Positions 1 through 9,661 are shown, numbered from the stretch's first letter. The stretch is 41,663 bases of DNA from Chitiniphilus eburneus (GCF_005048205.1 NZ_SUMF01000030.1:1-41663); one strand, 5' to 3'. Made by a program: numbers and translations. The notes: generated by a model from the letters alone, not told the origin.

Positions 1-706
1 CCAGCGCGGGGAATACGCCTCCGAGAAGATGGCCGCCCTGACACTGCGCGAGCTGGAGCGCTGGCTCACATTGGGGGTCGGCACCTATCACGGCTCCGTG
101 CACAACGGCCTGCTCCAGCCGCCGGCCGCGCGCTGGGCCGAAGCTATCGCCAGGACCGGCGTGCCAACCGTCATCACTCGCACCACGGCTTTTCTGGTCG
201 ATTTCCTGCCCATCATCCGCCGCACGCTGACTCGTACCGGCTTCGTCATCGACCACATCCACTACTACGCCGATGCGCTCAAGCCCTGGATAGCTCGGCG
301 CGACCGCTTGCCTGCGTTCCTGATCCGGCGCGACCCGCGCGATATCAGCCGCATTTGGGTGTTAGAGCCGGAGGGTCAGCACTACCTGGAAATTCCCTAC
401 CGTACCTTGTCGCACCCGGCTGTCACCCTCTGGGAACAACGACAGGCGCTGGCGAAATTGCGGCAGCAAGGGCGTGAACAGGTGGATGAGTCGGCGCTGT
501 TCCGCATGATCGGCCAGATGCGCGAAATCGTGACCACCGCGCAGAAGGCTACGCGCAAGGCGCGGCGCGACGTGGATCGACGCCAGCACCTCAAGGCAAC
601 GGCACCGCCTGTCAAAACCACGCCACCACCGGACGCGGGTATGGCTGACCCGCAGGCAGATACCCAGCCACCTGCCAAACCGTTCGACCAGATTGAGGAG
701 TGGTAG
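1..706 (+). CDS. tniA: TniA transposase, C-terminal part (continues from 40610)
   Basis: This is the 3' part of the DDE transposase gene that begins at 40610. The window cuts the gene because the circular plasmid was opened inside it: bases 1-77 repeat at 41587-41663 and the reading frame is continuous over the join, giving a 560-residue protein of normal TniA length. The part here lies beyond the catalytic triad and holds the C-terminal domain typical of Mu/Tn7-like transposases, with a basic, Pro-rich tail. The stop at 704-706 overlaps the tniB start, so the two are translationally coupled. TniA, with TniB and TniQ, carries out cointegrate formation. Identity is secure from the tniABQR context and the terminal repeats. 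Confidence 0.95.
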   Translation, partial: QRGEYASEKMAALTLRELERWLTLGVGTYHGSVHNGLLQPPAARWAEAIARTGVPTVITRTTAFLVDFLPIIRRTLTRTGFVIDHIHYYADALKPWIARRDRLPAFLIRRDPRDISRIWVLEPEGQHYLEIPYRTLSHPAVTLWEQRQALAKLRQQGREQVDESALFRMIGQMREIVTTAQKATRKARRDVDRRQHLKATAPPVKTTPPPDAGMADPQADTQPPAKPFDQIEEW

Positions 707-1617
707 CTGTGGAAGAATATCCCATCATTGACCTGTCCCACCTGCTGCCGGCGGCCCAGGGCTTGGCCCGTCTCCCTGCGGACGAACGCATCCAGCGCCT
801 TCGCGCCGACCGCTGGATCGGCTATCCGCGCGCAGTCGAGGCGCTGAACCGGCTGGAAGCCCTGTATGCGTGGCCGAACAAACAACGCATGCCCAACCTG
901 CTGTTGGTCGGTCCAACCAACAACGGCAAGTCGATGATCGTCGAGAAATTCCGCCGCGCCCACCCGGCCAGCTCCGACGCCGACCAGGAGCACATCCCGG
1001 TATTGGTCGTGCAGATGCCGTCCGAGCCGTCGGTGATCCGCTTCTACGTCGCGCTGCTCGCGGCGATGGGAGCACCATTGCGACCGCGCCCACGGCTGCC
1101 GGAAATAGAGCAACTGGCGCTGACACTGCTGCGCAAGCTCGGTGTGCGTTTGCTGGTGATCGACGAGCTGCACAACGTCCTGGCCGGCAACAGCGTCAAC
1201 CGCCGGGAATTCCTCAACCTGCTGCGCTTCCTCGGCAACGAATTGCGCATCCCGCTGGTCGGTGTGGGCACACGCGACGCCTACCTGGCCATCCGCTCGG
1301 ATGACCAGTTGGAAAACCGCTTCGAGCCGATGATGCTGCCGGTGTGGGAGGCCAACGACGATTGCTGTTCACTGCTGGCCAGCTTCGCGGCTTCGCTCCC
1401 GCTGCGGCGACCTTCGTCGATTGCCACGCTGGACATGGCTCGCTACCTGCTCACGCGCAGCGAGGGCACTATTGGCGAGCTGGCGCACCTATTGATGGCG
1501 GCGGCCGTGTCCGCCGTGGAGAGTGGTGAGGAAGCGATCAACCACCGCACGCTCAGCATGGCCGATTACACCGGTCCCAGCGAGCGGCGGCGGCAATTCG
1601 AGCGGGAACTGATGTGA
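700..1617 (+). CDS. tniB: TniB, AAA+ ATPase of Tn5053-family transposition
   Basis: TniB is an ATP-binding transposition helper of the MuB/TnsC type that delivers target DNA to TniA. The 305-residue protein has a Walker A motif GPTNNGKS near residues 70-77 and a Walker B motif LLVIDELHN near 150-158, followed by an AAA+ lid region. The GTG at 700 overlaps the end of tniA by 7 bases; a second GTG at 709 is also possible. It overlaps tniQ by 4 bases (ATGTGA at 1612-1617 region), so tniA, tniB and tniQ form one coupled operon. No damage is visible. Confidence 0.95.
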   Translation: MVAVEEYPIIDLSHLLPAAQGLARLPADERIQRLRADRWIGYPRAVEALNRLEALYAWPNKQRMPNLLLVGPTNNGKSMIVEKFRRAHPASSDADQEHIPVLVVQMPSEPSVIRFYVALLAAMGAPLRPRPRLPEIEQLALTLLRKLGVRLLVIDELHNVLAGNSVNRREFLNLLRFLGNELRIPLVGVGTRDAYLAIRSDDQLENRFEPMMLPVWEANDDCCSLLASFAASLPLRRPSSIATLDMARYLLTRSEGTIGELAHLLMAAAVSAVESGEEAINHRTLSMADYTGPSERRRQFERELM

Positions 1618-2756
1618 AGCCAGCGCCACGCTGGCCACTGCATCCGGCACCCAGGGAAGGCGAAGCCCTGTCTTCGTGGCTCAACCGCGTGGCCCTTTGC
1701 TATCACATGGAAGTGTCCGAGCTGCTGGAGCACGATCTTGGTCACGGCCAGGTTGATGACCTGGACACCGCGCCACCACTGGCGCTGCTGGCGATGCTCT
1801 CCCAGCGGAGCGGTATCGAGCTGGATCGGCTGCGCTGCATGAGTTTCGCCGGCTGGGTGCCTTGGCTACTGGACAGCCTTGATGATCAGATTCCAGCCGC
1901 ATTGGAAACCTATGCGTTCCAGCTCTCGGTACTGCTGCCGAGACTCCGCCGTAAGACGCGATCCATCACGAGCTGGCGTGCCTGGCTGCCCACCCAACCG
2001 ATACACCGCGCCTGTCCGCTCTGCCTGAACGATCCGGAGAACCAAGCCGTACTGCTCGCGTGGAAGCTGCCCCTGATGCTGAGCTGCCCACTGCATGGCT
2101 GCTGGCTGGAATCCTATTGGGGCGTGCCAGGGCGGTTTCTCGGCTGGGAGAACGCCGACGCCGAACCGCGCACTGCCAGCGACGCGATTGCGGCGATGGA
2201 CCAGCGTACCTGGCAGGCACTGACGACCGGTCATGTAGAGCTGCCGCGCCGACGCATCCACGCCGGATTGTGGTTTCGGCTGCTACGCACGCTGCTCGAC
2301 GAGCTGAACACCCCGCTTTCGGCGTGCGGCACCTACGCGGGGTATCTCCGCCAAGTCTGGGAAGGCTGCGGGCATCCGCTGCGTGCAGGGCAAAGTCTGT
2401 GGCGACCGTATGAAACCCTGAACCCGGCAGTACGGTTGCAGATGCTGGAGGCGGCGGCAACGGCGATCCACTTGATTGAAGTGAGGGATATAAGCCCGCC
2501 GGGCGAGCAGGCAAAGCTATTCTGGTCCGAGCCCCAAACCGGGTTCACCAGTGGACTGCCAGCGAGAGCGCCGAAGCCCGAACCCGTCGATCACTGGCAA
2601 CGGGCGGTCCAGGCCATTGATGAGGCGATCATTGAAGCGCGGCACGACCCCGAGACGGCCCGCTCGCTGTTCGCGTTGGCTTCCTTTGGTCGGCGCGACC
2701 CCGCTTCCCTGGAACGGTTGCGCACCACCTTCGCGAAGGAAGGCATCCCCCCCTGA
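1614..2756 (+). CDS. tniQ: TniQ, target-selection/transposition auxiliary protein
   Basis: TniQ belongs to the TnsD/TniQ family, which links target recognition to the AAA+ protein. The 380-residue product has the family's N-terminal segment, with the typical 'GEALSSWLNR' opening, and a zinc-finger-like CxxC...CxxH cluster from about residue 133 (CPLCLN, then CPLHGC). The start is GTG at 1614, overlapping the tniB stop. It is followed directly by the resolution site and tniR, the standard Tn5053 order. The length is close to known TniQ proteins and no frameshift is evident. Confidence 0.93.
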   Translation: MKPAPRWPLHPAPREGEALSSWLNRVALCYHMEVSELLEHDLGHGQVDDLDTAPPLALLAMLSQRSGIELDRLRCMSFAGWVPWLLDSLDDQIPAALETYAFQLSVLLPRLRRKTRSITSWRAWLPTQPIHRACPLCLNDPENQAVLLAWKLPLMLSCPLHGCWLESYWGVPGRFLGWENADAEPRTASDAIAAMDQRTWQALTTGHVELPRRRIHAGLWFRLLRTLLDELNTPLSACGTYAGYLRQVWEGCGHPLRAGQSLWRPYETLNPAVRLQMLEAAATAIHLIEVRDISPPGEQAKLFWSEPQTGFTSGLPARAPKPEPVDHWQRAVQAIDEAIIEARHDPETARSLFALASFGRRDPASLERLRTTFAKEGIPP

Positions 2757-2892
2757 ATTTCTGTCACATTATGATCCTGATTGACCCTTTGCATGTCTTA
2801 GACAGAATGACGGGTTAAGTGACAAATTTTGACGACCCGAACTTTCCGGTGCACACTGTCACATAATCGAACGTATATGTGACAGGTATGAC
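2757..2892. other. res site of the tni module
   Basis: This 136-bp gap between tniQ and tniR is where Tn5053-type elements carry their resolution site. It contains short dyads sharing TGTC/GACA ends: TGTCACATT at 2762, TGTCTTAGACA at 2794-2804, and a 28-bp dyad at 2857-2884 with perfect TGTCACATA...TATGTGACA arms. These fit subsites for the adjacent serine resolvase, and they probably also place the tniR promoter under self-repression. Subsite assignment is inference from position and symmetry. Confidence 0.75.
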
Positions 2893-3507
2893 ATGCTAAT
2901 CGGCTACATGCGGGTATCGAAGGCGGATGGCTCCCAGGCCACTGACTTGCAGCGCGACGCGCTGATCGCCGCCGATGTCGACCCGGCGCATCTTTACGAA
3001 GACCAGGCATCCGGCAAGCGCGAGGATCGTCCCGGCTTGGCGAGCTGTTTGAAGGCGTTGCGTTCAGGGGATACCTTGGTCGTATGGAAGCTCGACCGGC
3101 TCGGGCGCGACCTTCGGCACCTGATCAACACCGTGCACGATCTGACTGGGCGTGGCGTCGGTCTCAAGGTGCTGAGCGGCCACGGTGCGGCCATCGACAC
3201 GACGACCGCTGCTGGCAAACTGGTCTTCGGCATCTTCGCCGCACTGGCCGAATTCGAGCGCGAGCTGATCGCAGAGCGCACAGTAGCGGGCTTGGCCTCG
3301 GCGCGGGCGCGCGGTAGGAAAGGTGGTCGGCCTTTCAAGATGACCGCCGCCAAGCTGCGCCTGGCGATGGCGGCAATGGGGCAGACTGAAACTAAGGTCG
3401 GCGACCTGTGCCAAGAGCTCGGCATCACGCGACAGACCTTGTACCGGCATATTTCTCCCAAGGGGGAATTGCGCGCAGATGGAATACGACTGCTGTCCAA
3501 GATGTAA
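2893..3507 (+). CDS. tniR: TniR serine resolvase
   Basis: TniR resolves the cointegrates made by TniABQ by recombining at res. It is a 204-residue resolvase/invertase-family protein. The N-terminal catalytic domain opens with GYMRVSKADGS, placing the nucleophile at Ser9, and includes the LDRLGRD motif and the AEFERELIAERT segment at the start of the long helix. The C-terminal helix-turn-helix (GDLCQELGITRQTLYRHI) binds DNA. ATG at 2893 follows the 28-bp res dyad by 8 bases. The length equals known TniR proteins and the gene appears intact. Confidence 0.95.
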   Translation: MLIGYMRVSKADGSQATDLQRDALIAADVDPAHLYEDQASGKREDRPGLASCLKALRSGDTLVVWKLDRLGRDLRHLINTVHDLTGRGVGLKVLSGHGAAIDTTTAAGKLVFGIFAALAEFERELIAERTVAGLASARARGRKGGRPFKMTAAKLRLAMAAMGQTETKVGDLCQELGITRQTLYRHISPKGELRADGIRLLSKM

Positions 3508-3594
3508 AAGAAAAACTGGCCTCTACATGGTCAGCACGGATTCGAGGATGACGGCGCTCATCGCGGCATCAATTCACCTATTCACGCCGTCAAA

Positions 3595-5541
3595 TCAGCT
3601 TTTTTGTACTGCCATTTGACGCGATGACCGCGAATTGATCGTAAAAACCACCACAATGATGAATAACACAGCGAATTGCGCTGAGAGTGTTTGCCACGAC
3701 GGATAGATGCCCAGCAGATCAATGCGTGGGATCGATATTGGGCTGGTATGCAATAACCCTGCTTCTTGCAGACCTGCGATGCCCTTGCCTGCCAAGACCA
3801 CGGCAAGTATGGCCACCAGCAGTGAGCTGGCAGCGAAGAACTGGCCAATCGGCAGGCGCGCACTGGTGCGCAGCAGCACGACTGCCAGCAGGGCCAGGAT
3901 TCCCATGCCAGTGCCCAAGCCCGCCAGCAGGGGCCAGCCATTTCCTTCTGTCCAGAGCGCTGCGTAGAACAGCACCGTCTCGAACACCTCACGGTAGACG
4001 GCGACGAAGGCCAGCGAAAACAAGAACCATGCCGTGCGCTTGTTGAGCGCCGAAGACAGCTTTTCCTTGAGGTAGACCTGCCAACGACCGGCAACGCTCT
4101 TCTGGTGCATCCACATGCCCACACCCAGCAAGACCACGGCGGCAAAGAGTGACGAAAAGCCTTCCGTTAGCTCCCGGCTTGCCCCACTGACGCCGACCAA
4201 GTAAGTTGCCACTGCCCATGTAATGCCGCCTGCGGCCAGCGCGGATGCCCAGCCTGCATGCACGTAGATCAATACGTCTTTCCGTTCGGCTTTCTTGAGA
4301 AACGCCAGCATGGCAACGACCACCAGCAGGGCTTCCAATCCTTCACGTAGCAAGATGGTTAACGCACCGATGAAGGCCGCCACGGCATCGTCGTCGGAGG
4401 GGGCAAGCACCTTGTCCGCTTCATCCAGCAAGCCGCGCAAATGCAGCTCCGCTGTCTGCACATCGGCAGGCGAACCATTGGCTATCAATGCCCGGTAGGA
4501 CACCATCGCGGCTTCGATCTTCTCGAACAGCGGCCGATTGCGAGTGGCCAACGCCGGTTCGACCGGCTCGAAGCCATCGAGGTAAGCAGACAAGGCTAGC
4601 TTGGTCGCACCTGCACGGTCGTCAGCCAGCAATGCCGTCACGCTCTCACTGAGTTTGGCTTTGGCAATCGCGGTGCCCTTCGGACTGCTGATATTCAGCG
4701 CGCTCGGATTGGCGCGCAAATAGGCCGTCAGGGCTCTGGCGGAAGGCTCATCCAGCCTGTCCGCCAAGACATGCTCAGATGTTTGCGTCAGCACATCCAG
4801 ACTGGCGAGCGTCTGGCGAACCTGCGCGTTGGCTTGCCAGAGCTTGGCTCCTTCGTCCTTGTCGCTTTGCGTATAAGGTAGCGTGCCAACAAAGAACGCC
4901 AATGCCCATCGGTCTTCATCCGACAACGCGCCAAAGCCCTGCATAGCGGTGCCCTGGACACCGTTGCTGATAATTTGGTGTAGCGCGAATAAGCTGCGCT
5001 CGCGCGCCCGCATGTGATCGGCCAGCGCGGTCGGCTTGGGGTTGAGGGATGCCGCTAGGGGGCCATCACCGCGCCCTTGCTGACCGTGACAGGCCGCACA
5101 CTGGGCCTGAAACAACTGCCCTCCCTTCGCTAAGACCGGCATGGCAGTCGGTGCGACTGGAAACGGGTACGCCTTTTGCACCGCACTGGACAGCGCGTGC
5201 GCCAGTTTTGCTACGCTGGCCGGATCGGCTTTGGCAGCTACCGCAGCACGCAAAGCGGTCGCTTGTTGCAACAAGCGACCCTTGTCGGTCTGGTCAGGTA
5301 ATTCTCCCAGTTGACGTTCGGCTGTCGCTGAAAATTCCTGCATTTCAGCGTACTCCGACGCTTTCAGGACAGCACCGTTGGCGACCGCGCCGCCGTAATC
5401 GACGGCGACGTAGTCCAGAAGCTGCCAAATCTGTTTGGCTTTGAGTTCGGTGGTGTCGGCTGCGTAGCTTGGCCCGCCAATCAACGCGCAAGTCGCCAAC
5501 AGCAAAGTCATCAGCCAGCGATAGGTTGCTCGGCAAGTCAT
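3595..5541 (-). CDS. pbrT: PbrT, Pb(II) uptake permease with cytochrome c domain (FTR1 family)
   Basis: PbrT is the lead-uptake protein of pbr operons. The 648-residue product starts with a signal peptide (residues 1-27, ending SYA-AD). A haem-binding CAACH motif follows at residues 148-152 in a mono-haem cytochrome c domain. The C-terminal FTR1-like permease has about seven membrane segments and two metal-relay motifs, REGLE and REVFE. This fusion of cytochrome c and FTR1 is characteristic of PbrT. It is the last gene of the pbrA-pbrBC-pbrT operon, 18 bp after pbrBC. Uptake in a resistance operon presumably feeds periplasmic sequestration with PbrA/PbrB. Confidence 0.93.
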   Translation of the reverse strand: MTCRATYRWLMTLLLATCALIGGPSYAADTTELKAKQIWQLLDYVAVDYGGAVANGAVLKASEYAEMQEFSATAERQLGELPDQTDKGRLLQQATALRAAVAAKADPASVAKLAHALSSAVQKAYPFPVAPTAMPVLAKGGQLFQAQCAACHGQQGRGDGPLAASLNPKPTALADHMRARERSLFALHQIISNGVQGTAMQGFGALSDEDRWALAFFVGTLPYTQSDKDEGAKLWQANAQVRQTLASLDVLTQTSEHVLADRLDEPSARALTAYLRANPSALNISSPKGTAIAKAKLSESVTALLADDRAGATKLALSAYLDGFEPVEPALATRNRPLFEKIEAAMVSYRALIANGSPADVQTAELHLRGLLDEADKVLAPSDDDAVAAFIGALTILLREGLEALLVVVAMLAFLKKAERKDVLIYVHAGWASALAAGGITWAVATYLVGVSGASRELTEGFSSLFAAVVLLGVGMWMHQKSVAGRWQVYLKEKLSSALNKRTAWFLFSLAFVAVYREVFETVLFYAALWTEGNGWPLLAGLGTGMGILALLAVVLLRTSARLPIGQFFAASSLLVAILAVVLAGKGIAGLQEAGLLHTSPISIPRIDLLGIYPSWQTLSAQFAVLFIIVVVFTINSRSSRQMAVQKS

Positions 5542-5559
5542 GGAAACTCTCGGATTATA

Positions 5560-6651
5560 TCATTGTGAATGATTATAATTCCCATTTGCGCCGGTGTCCA
5601 CCGCCTTGCCTTGGGTTAGCATCTGCATGATGAGCAAAGCAGCACCCGATGTGATCGCCACATCTGCGAGGTTGAAGGCGGGCCAGTGCACAAGCTGCCA
5701 ATGGAAGTCGAGGAAATCGACAACCGATCCACGCAGCACACGATCCGCGACATTGCCGAGCGCACCACCAAGGATCAGGCTGTAGCCCATCGCTTCGAGA
5801 CGTGGCCGTTGCTGGCACAGCATGCGCCCCAGCCAAGCAGAAACAGCCAGACCCAGCGTGATGAAAAAGTAACGTTGCCAGCCACCAGCGTTCGCCAAAA
5901 AGCTGAATGCCGCACCCGGATTCAGGACATGAACGAGGTTGAAAAACGGGGTGATTTCGACTTGCTCACCGTAGGCAAACGTGCGGATGATGGCGAACTT
6001 CGTGAGCTGATCGGTCATGACAGCACTGGCGGCCACGGTGAACCAGACCCAAGCCGATGTGCGGCGGGCCGATTGCCACACAGGGGCGGCCAACGGCAGC
6101 AACCACCCGGCGAGTGCCGTGCAGCTCCATCCCAGCGTCCACCCCGCCAACACATCGGCCGGAAAGTGCATTCCGGCCGCGATGCGCGACCAGCCGACCA
6201 ATGTGGCGTACAGCATTAAACTGAGACGACCACGGCGGCCCATCAAAGGCCAGAGCGCGCCGACCACCATCGCGGCATAGGTGGCATGCCCGCTGGGCAG
6301 GCTGTAGTGAAGCTCTTTGTCCCCGATGACGCGCGCCAGGTCGCCAAGGACGGCAGGCGGGCGTGGAAAGTCGAACCATAGCTTCAAGGCGGTGGCGACC
6401 AATAACGCCAGCAAGAAGGCCGCGCTAAAACCAATAAGGCGATGCCGAACGGCCGTACCACGCGCCGGGGTTGTAGCCGATTTCGACCACCACCACAGAC
6501 CCAACAGCATCAGCGGCGCTGTCCAGTAACTTCCCACGAGGCCAAAGAACCATGCCAGTGGTTTCAGCGTGGCGGGCGTGCCTGTGTTGATGGCTTGAAA
6601 CAACGCGATGTTCAGGCCACCCCAGTCATAGAGAAAGAGTTTCCAGCTCAT
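5560..6651 (-). CDS. pbrBC: PbrBC, undecaprenyl-pyrophosphate phosphatase fused to lipoprotein signal peptidase
   Basis: The 363-residue membrane protein fuses two enzymes. The N-terminal half is a PAP2 phosphatase with KLWFDFPRP, PSGH and SRIAAGMHFPAD motifs, which releases phosphate to precipitate exported Pb(II) in the periplasm. The C-terminal half is LspA-like, with MTDQLTK and the catalytic aspartate motifs GNVADR and FNLADV. ATG at 6651 overlaps the pbrA stop (ATGA), giving coupled translation. An upstream in-frame start at 6723 is less likely because it lies inside pbrA. PbrB and PbrC are known both fused and separate. Confidence 0.92.
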   Translation of the reverse strand: MSWKLFLYDWGGLNIALFQAINTGTPATLKPLAWFFGLVGSYWTAPLMLLGLWWWSKSATTPARGTAVRHRLIGFSAAFLLALLVATALKLWFDFPRPPAVLGDLARVIGDKELHYSLPSGHATYAAMVVGALWPLMGRRGRLSLMLYATLVGWSRIAAGMHFPADVLAGWTLGWSCTALAGWLLPLAAPVWQSARRTSAWVWFTVAASAVMTDQLTKFAIIRTFAYGEQVEITPFFNLVHVLNPGAAFSFLANAGGWQRYFFITLGLAVSAWLGRMLCQQRPRLEAMGYSLILGGALGNVADRVLRGSVVDFLDFHWQLVHWPAFNLADVAITSGAALLIMQMLTQGKAVDTGANGNYNHSQ

Positions 6652-9053
6652 CGGCGCAACAACCTCAAGCCGTTGCCGACAACAAGCAAGCTGGCACCCA
6701 TATCGGCGAACACAGCCATCCACATGGTCGCGTGACCCGTGAAGGTGAGCACCAAAAATACCGCCTTGATGCCAAGGGCCAGCACAATGTTTTGCATCAG
6801 CACCTGTGCTGTCGCACGCGACAGGCGCACGAAGGTCGGAATCTTGCGCAGGTCATCGTCCATCAGGGCCACGTCGGCGGTTTCAATAGCGGTATCTGTG
6901 CCCGCCGCTCCCATTGCAAAGCCAATGTCCGCACGCGCCAAGGCCGGTGCGTCGTTGATGCCATCACCGACCATGCCAACCTTGCCGTTTCTGGACAATT
7001 GCTCCACTTCGCGCAGTTTGTCGTCGGGCAGTTGGTTGCCTTGCGCGCGGTCAATGCCGGCTTGTGCGGCGATGGCCTGTGCCGTGTGGGGGTTATCGCC
7101 GGTCAACATCACGGTGTTGATGCCCAGAGCATGCAGCTCGGCGATGGCTCTCTTGCTGCTGTCCTTGATGGTGTCCGCAACGGCGAATAAGCCATGTACC
7201 CCTTTTGCGCCCACCAGCATCACGACGGTCTTGCCTGCGGTTTCCAGCGCTGCGATGCGCTGCTCCAGCTCTGGTGTGCACTGCCCCAGCTCTTCCAGCA
7301 TCCGGTGGTTGCCCAGATGGTAGGTCTCCCCGTCGATTTGGCCTTGCACACCCCGACCGGGCAGCGCGCTGAACTCGGCCACGTCGAGCAAGGCAACCCC
7401 ATCCCGCTGCGCAGCCTGCGCCACCGCTTTGGATACCGGATGGTCTGAGCGGGCCGCCAGACTGGCAGCGATGCTGCGGCTATCCGAGGCGAGTGCATGA
7501 CCCCATGCGACAAAATCGGTCTGAGCAGGCTTGCCGTGCGTGATTGTGCCGGTCTTGTCCAGAGCCAGCCAGCGCAGCTTGCGGCCTTCTTCCAGATAGA
7601 CACCGCCCTTAACGAGAATGCCGTGACGGGCAGCGGCGGCCAAGCCGCTGACGATGCTGACCGGCGTGGAGATCACCAAGGCGCATGGGCAGGCAACCAC
7701 CAGCAGAACCAGTGCACGGTAAATCCAGTCCATCCATGCCGCGCCCATGAAAAGCGGGGGCAGCAGTGCGACGGCGATGGCTAGGGCGAACACGAGAGGC
7801 GTGTACCAACGGGCGAACTGATCGACAAAACGCTGGGTCGGCGCACGGCTACCTTGTGCAGCCTCTACCGCGTGAATGATGCGGGCCAAAGTGGAGTTGC
7901 TGGCCAAGGAGGAAACGCGGTACTCGAAGGAACCGGATTCGTTGATCGTGCCCGCAAACACCGGATCGCCGGGGGACTTCTCGACCGGGAGGCTTTCGCC
8001 CGTGATCGGGGCTTGGTTGACCGTGGAGCGTCCGTCTAGCACCTCGCCATCGAGCGCGATGCGCTCACCCGGTCTGACCCGGACTCGGCTGCCAATGGCG
8101 ATTTGCTTGGCGCTTGCCTCTCGCCAGGTGCCGTCAGGCTGTTGCACCGTGGCCTGCTCCGGGGTCAGGTCGAGCAGTCCACGGATGGCGTTGCGGGCGC
8201 GATCCAATGACTTGGCCTCGATCACCTCGGCCAGCGCGAAGAGCACCATCACCATCGCAGCTTCGGGCCAGTGGCCGATGAACATGGCACCTGTGACAGC
8301 AATCGACATCAGGGCGTTCATGTTGAGGTTACGGTTCTTGAGCGCGATCCAGCCCTTCTTGTAGGTGGACAGGCCTCCCGTCAAGACCGCTACAAGCGCC
8401 AGAATGACGACCGACCAATGATTGCCGTTGTGGAACCAGTAGACCGCTTCGGCCGCTGATGCGGCGATGAGGGAAATACCGAGTGGCCACCAGTTGGTCT
8501 GCGTTGTCACAGGGGACGCCGATGGCGACGCGGCCATGGCCTTGTCCTCGACCTGCGCCTCGAATCCGAGCGCTTGTAGTGCCACAAGCACATCCGGCAG
8601 AACCCCGTCAGCATGGCGTACCGACAACGTGCGCTGCATCAGGTTGAAATCGAGACCGGTAACCCCGGCCACGGTGCCGAGCTTGTTGCGGATCAATGCT
8701 TCCTCTGTCGGACAATCCATCTTGGCAATGGACAGCTTGGTTGTCTGCCCAGCCGACGCCTCATCCATGCGCACAGCTTGCATGCCGATGGCCTTCAGTG
8801 CCTGTTCAACGGGAGACAGCGAAGGCAATTCGTGCTGCACGGTCAAGGTACGCTGCATCAGGTTGAACTCAAGACCAACCACACCCGCCAGCCCAACCAG
8901 CTTGCCTCGGATCAGCGCCTCTTCCGTGGGGCAATCCATGTTCTCGATGCGGTACACCGCTTGAGCCGATCCGGTTGTCGGCGGGGCTTGTGTCGTGGGT
9001 TGCATGATCGGCCCAGCCGAGCAGCCACACGCCTTTGAAGCGCATTCACTCAT
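6648..9053 (-). CDS. pbrA: PbrA, Pb(II)/Cd(II)/Zn(II)-exporting P1B-type ATPase
   Basis: PbrA exports Pb(II), and generally also Zn(II) and Cd(II), across the inner membrane. The 801-residue protein has a Cys-rich N-terminus (CASKACGC) and two tandem heavy-metal-associated domains, each with MDCPTEEALIR instead of a GMxCxxC site. It then has the P1B core: the CPC motif in ACPCALVIS, the phosphorylation site DKTGT, the HP motif (SDHPVSKA) and GDGINDAPAL. ATG at 9053 is preceded by GAAGGAG; an in-frame TTG at 9068 would place the start before that ribosome site. It is transcribed from the PbrR-controlled promoter at 9087-9117. Confidence 0.95.
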   Translation of the reverse strand: MSECASKACGCSAGPIMQPTTQAPPTTGSAQAVYRIENMDCPTEEALIRGKLVGLAGVVGLEFNLMQRTLTVQHELPSLSPVEQALKAIGMQAVRMDEASAGQTTKLSIAKMDCPTEEALIRNKLGTVAGVTGLDFNLMQRTLSVRHADGVLPDVLVALQALGFEAQVEDKAMAASPSASPVTTQTNWWPLGISLIAASAAEAVYWFHNGNHWSVVILALVAVLTGGLSTYKKGWIALKNRNLNMNALMSIAVTGAMFIGHWPEAAMVMVLFALAEVIEAKSLDRARNAIRGLLDLTPEQATVQQPDGTWREASAKQIAIGSRVRVRPGERIALDGEVLDGRSTVNQAPITGESLPVEKSPGDPVFAGTINESGSFEYRVSSLASNSTLARIIHAVEAAQGSRAPTQRFVDQFARWYTPLVFALAIAVALLPPLFMGAAWMDWIYRALVLLVVACPCALVISTPVSIVSGLAAAARHGILVKGGVYLEEGRKLRWLALDKTGTITHGKPAQTDFVAWGHALASDSRSIAASLAARSDHPVSKAVAQAAQRDGVALLDVAEFSALPGRGVQGQIDGETYHLGNHRMLEELGQCTPELEQRIAALETAGKTVVMLVGAKGVHGLFAVADTIKDSSKRAIAELHALGINTVMLTGDNPHTAQAIAAQAGIDRAQGNQLPDDKLREVEQLSRNGKVGMVGDGINDAPALARADIGFAMGAAGTDTAIETADVALMDDDLRKIPTFVRLSRATAQVLMQNIVLALGIKAVFLVLTFTGHATMWMAVFADMGASLLVVGNGLRLLRR

Positions 9054-9086
9054 GGATAACTCCTTCAAATCTTCTGTACAACCTCC

Positions 9087-9117
9087 ATTAAAAACTCTAC
9101 AGTTACTATAGAGTCAA
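9087..9117 (-). promoter_or_regulatory. pbrA promoter with 19-bp spacer and PbrR operator
   Basis: On the minus strand, TTGACT (9117-9112) and TTTAAT (9092-9087) are separated by 19 bp, the over-long spacer characteristic of MerR-family activated promoters. The spacer is filled by a dyad at 9094-9114, ACTCTA...TAGAGT, the expected PbrR operator. Pb(II)-bound PbrR would distort the DNA and activate pbrA-pbrBC-pbrT, as in Cupriavidus. Confidence 0.88.
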
Positions 9118-9138
9118 GTGATAAATGGAGATTGAGGC

Positions 9139-9558
9139 ATGGAAATCAGAATTGGCGATCTAGCCAAGCGCTCTGGGTGCGAGGTCGTGACCATCCGCTA
9201 CTACGAAAAGGAAGGGCTGCTGCCAAAGCCAGCGCGAAGCGGTGGCAACTTTCGGTTGTACAGCGATGTGCACATCGAGCGTTTGCAGTTCATTCGTCAT
9301 TGCCGTTCGCTTGACATGACGCTGAGCGAAATCAGGATACTGCTGGGCCTACGAGATAACCCTGCTCAGGACTGCGGCGACGTCAATACACTACTGGATG
9401 CCCATATTCGTCAGACCGAAGATCGCGTCGAAGCGCTGTTGCAATTGAAGCGGCACTTGCTCTCGCTGCGTGAAAAATGCTCGGGCGCTCGACGAATAGA
9501 GGCATGTGGCATCTTGCAAGGTTTATCAGATTGCAATCATCCGGGATGCAACGCATAG
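9139..9558 (+). CDS. pbrR: PbrR, MerR-family Pb(II)-responsive regulator
   Basis: The 139-residue MerR-family regulator has an N-terminal winged helix-turn-helix (IGDLAKRSGCEVVTIRYYEKEGLL), a coiled-coil dimerisation helix, and a C-terminal metal site. Cysteines at 14, 55, 79, 114, 123, 132 and 137 include the C79/C114/C123 triad used by PbrR proteins for Pb(II). It is divergent from pbrA and shares the operator between them. ATG at 9139 follows TGGAGATTGAGGC. It activates pbrA when lead is present and represses both directions otherwise (known for the family). Confidence 0.93.
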   Translation: MEIRIGDLAKRSGCEVVTIRYYEKEGLLPKPARSGGNFRLYSDVHIERLQFIRHCRSLDMTLSEIRILLGLRDNPAQDCGDVNTLLDAHIRQTEDRVEALLQLKRHLLSLREKCSGARRIEACGILQGLSDCNHPGCNA

Positions 9559-9661
9559 CATGAGTTGTTTCGCACGCCGACATTGGCCTGCGATTTTGGA
9601 TTCGTGAGCGGCCTGCCTAATTGGCATCGGAGAAGGTCGTGCGGCTGACTTCTGATATTCC

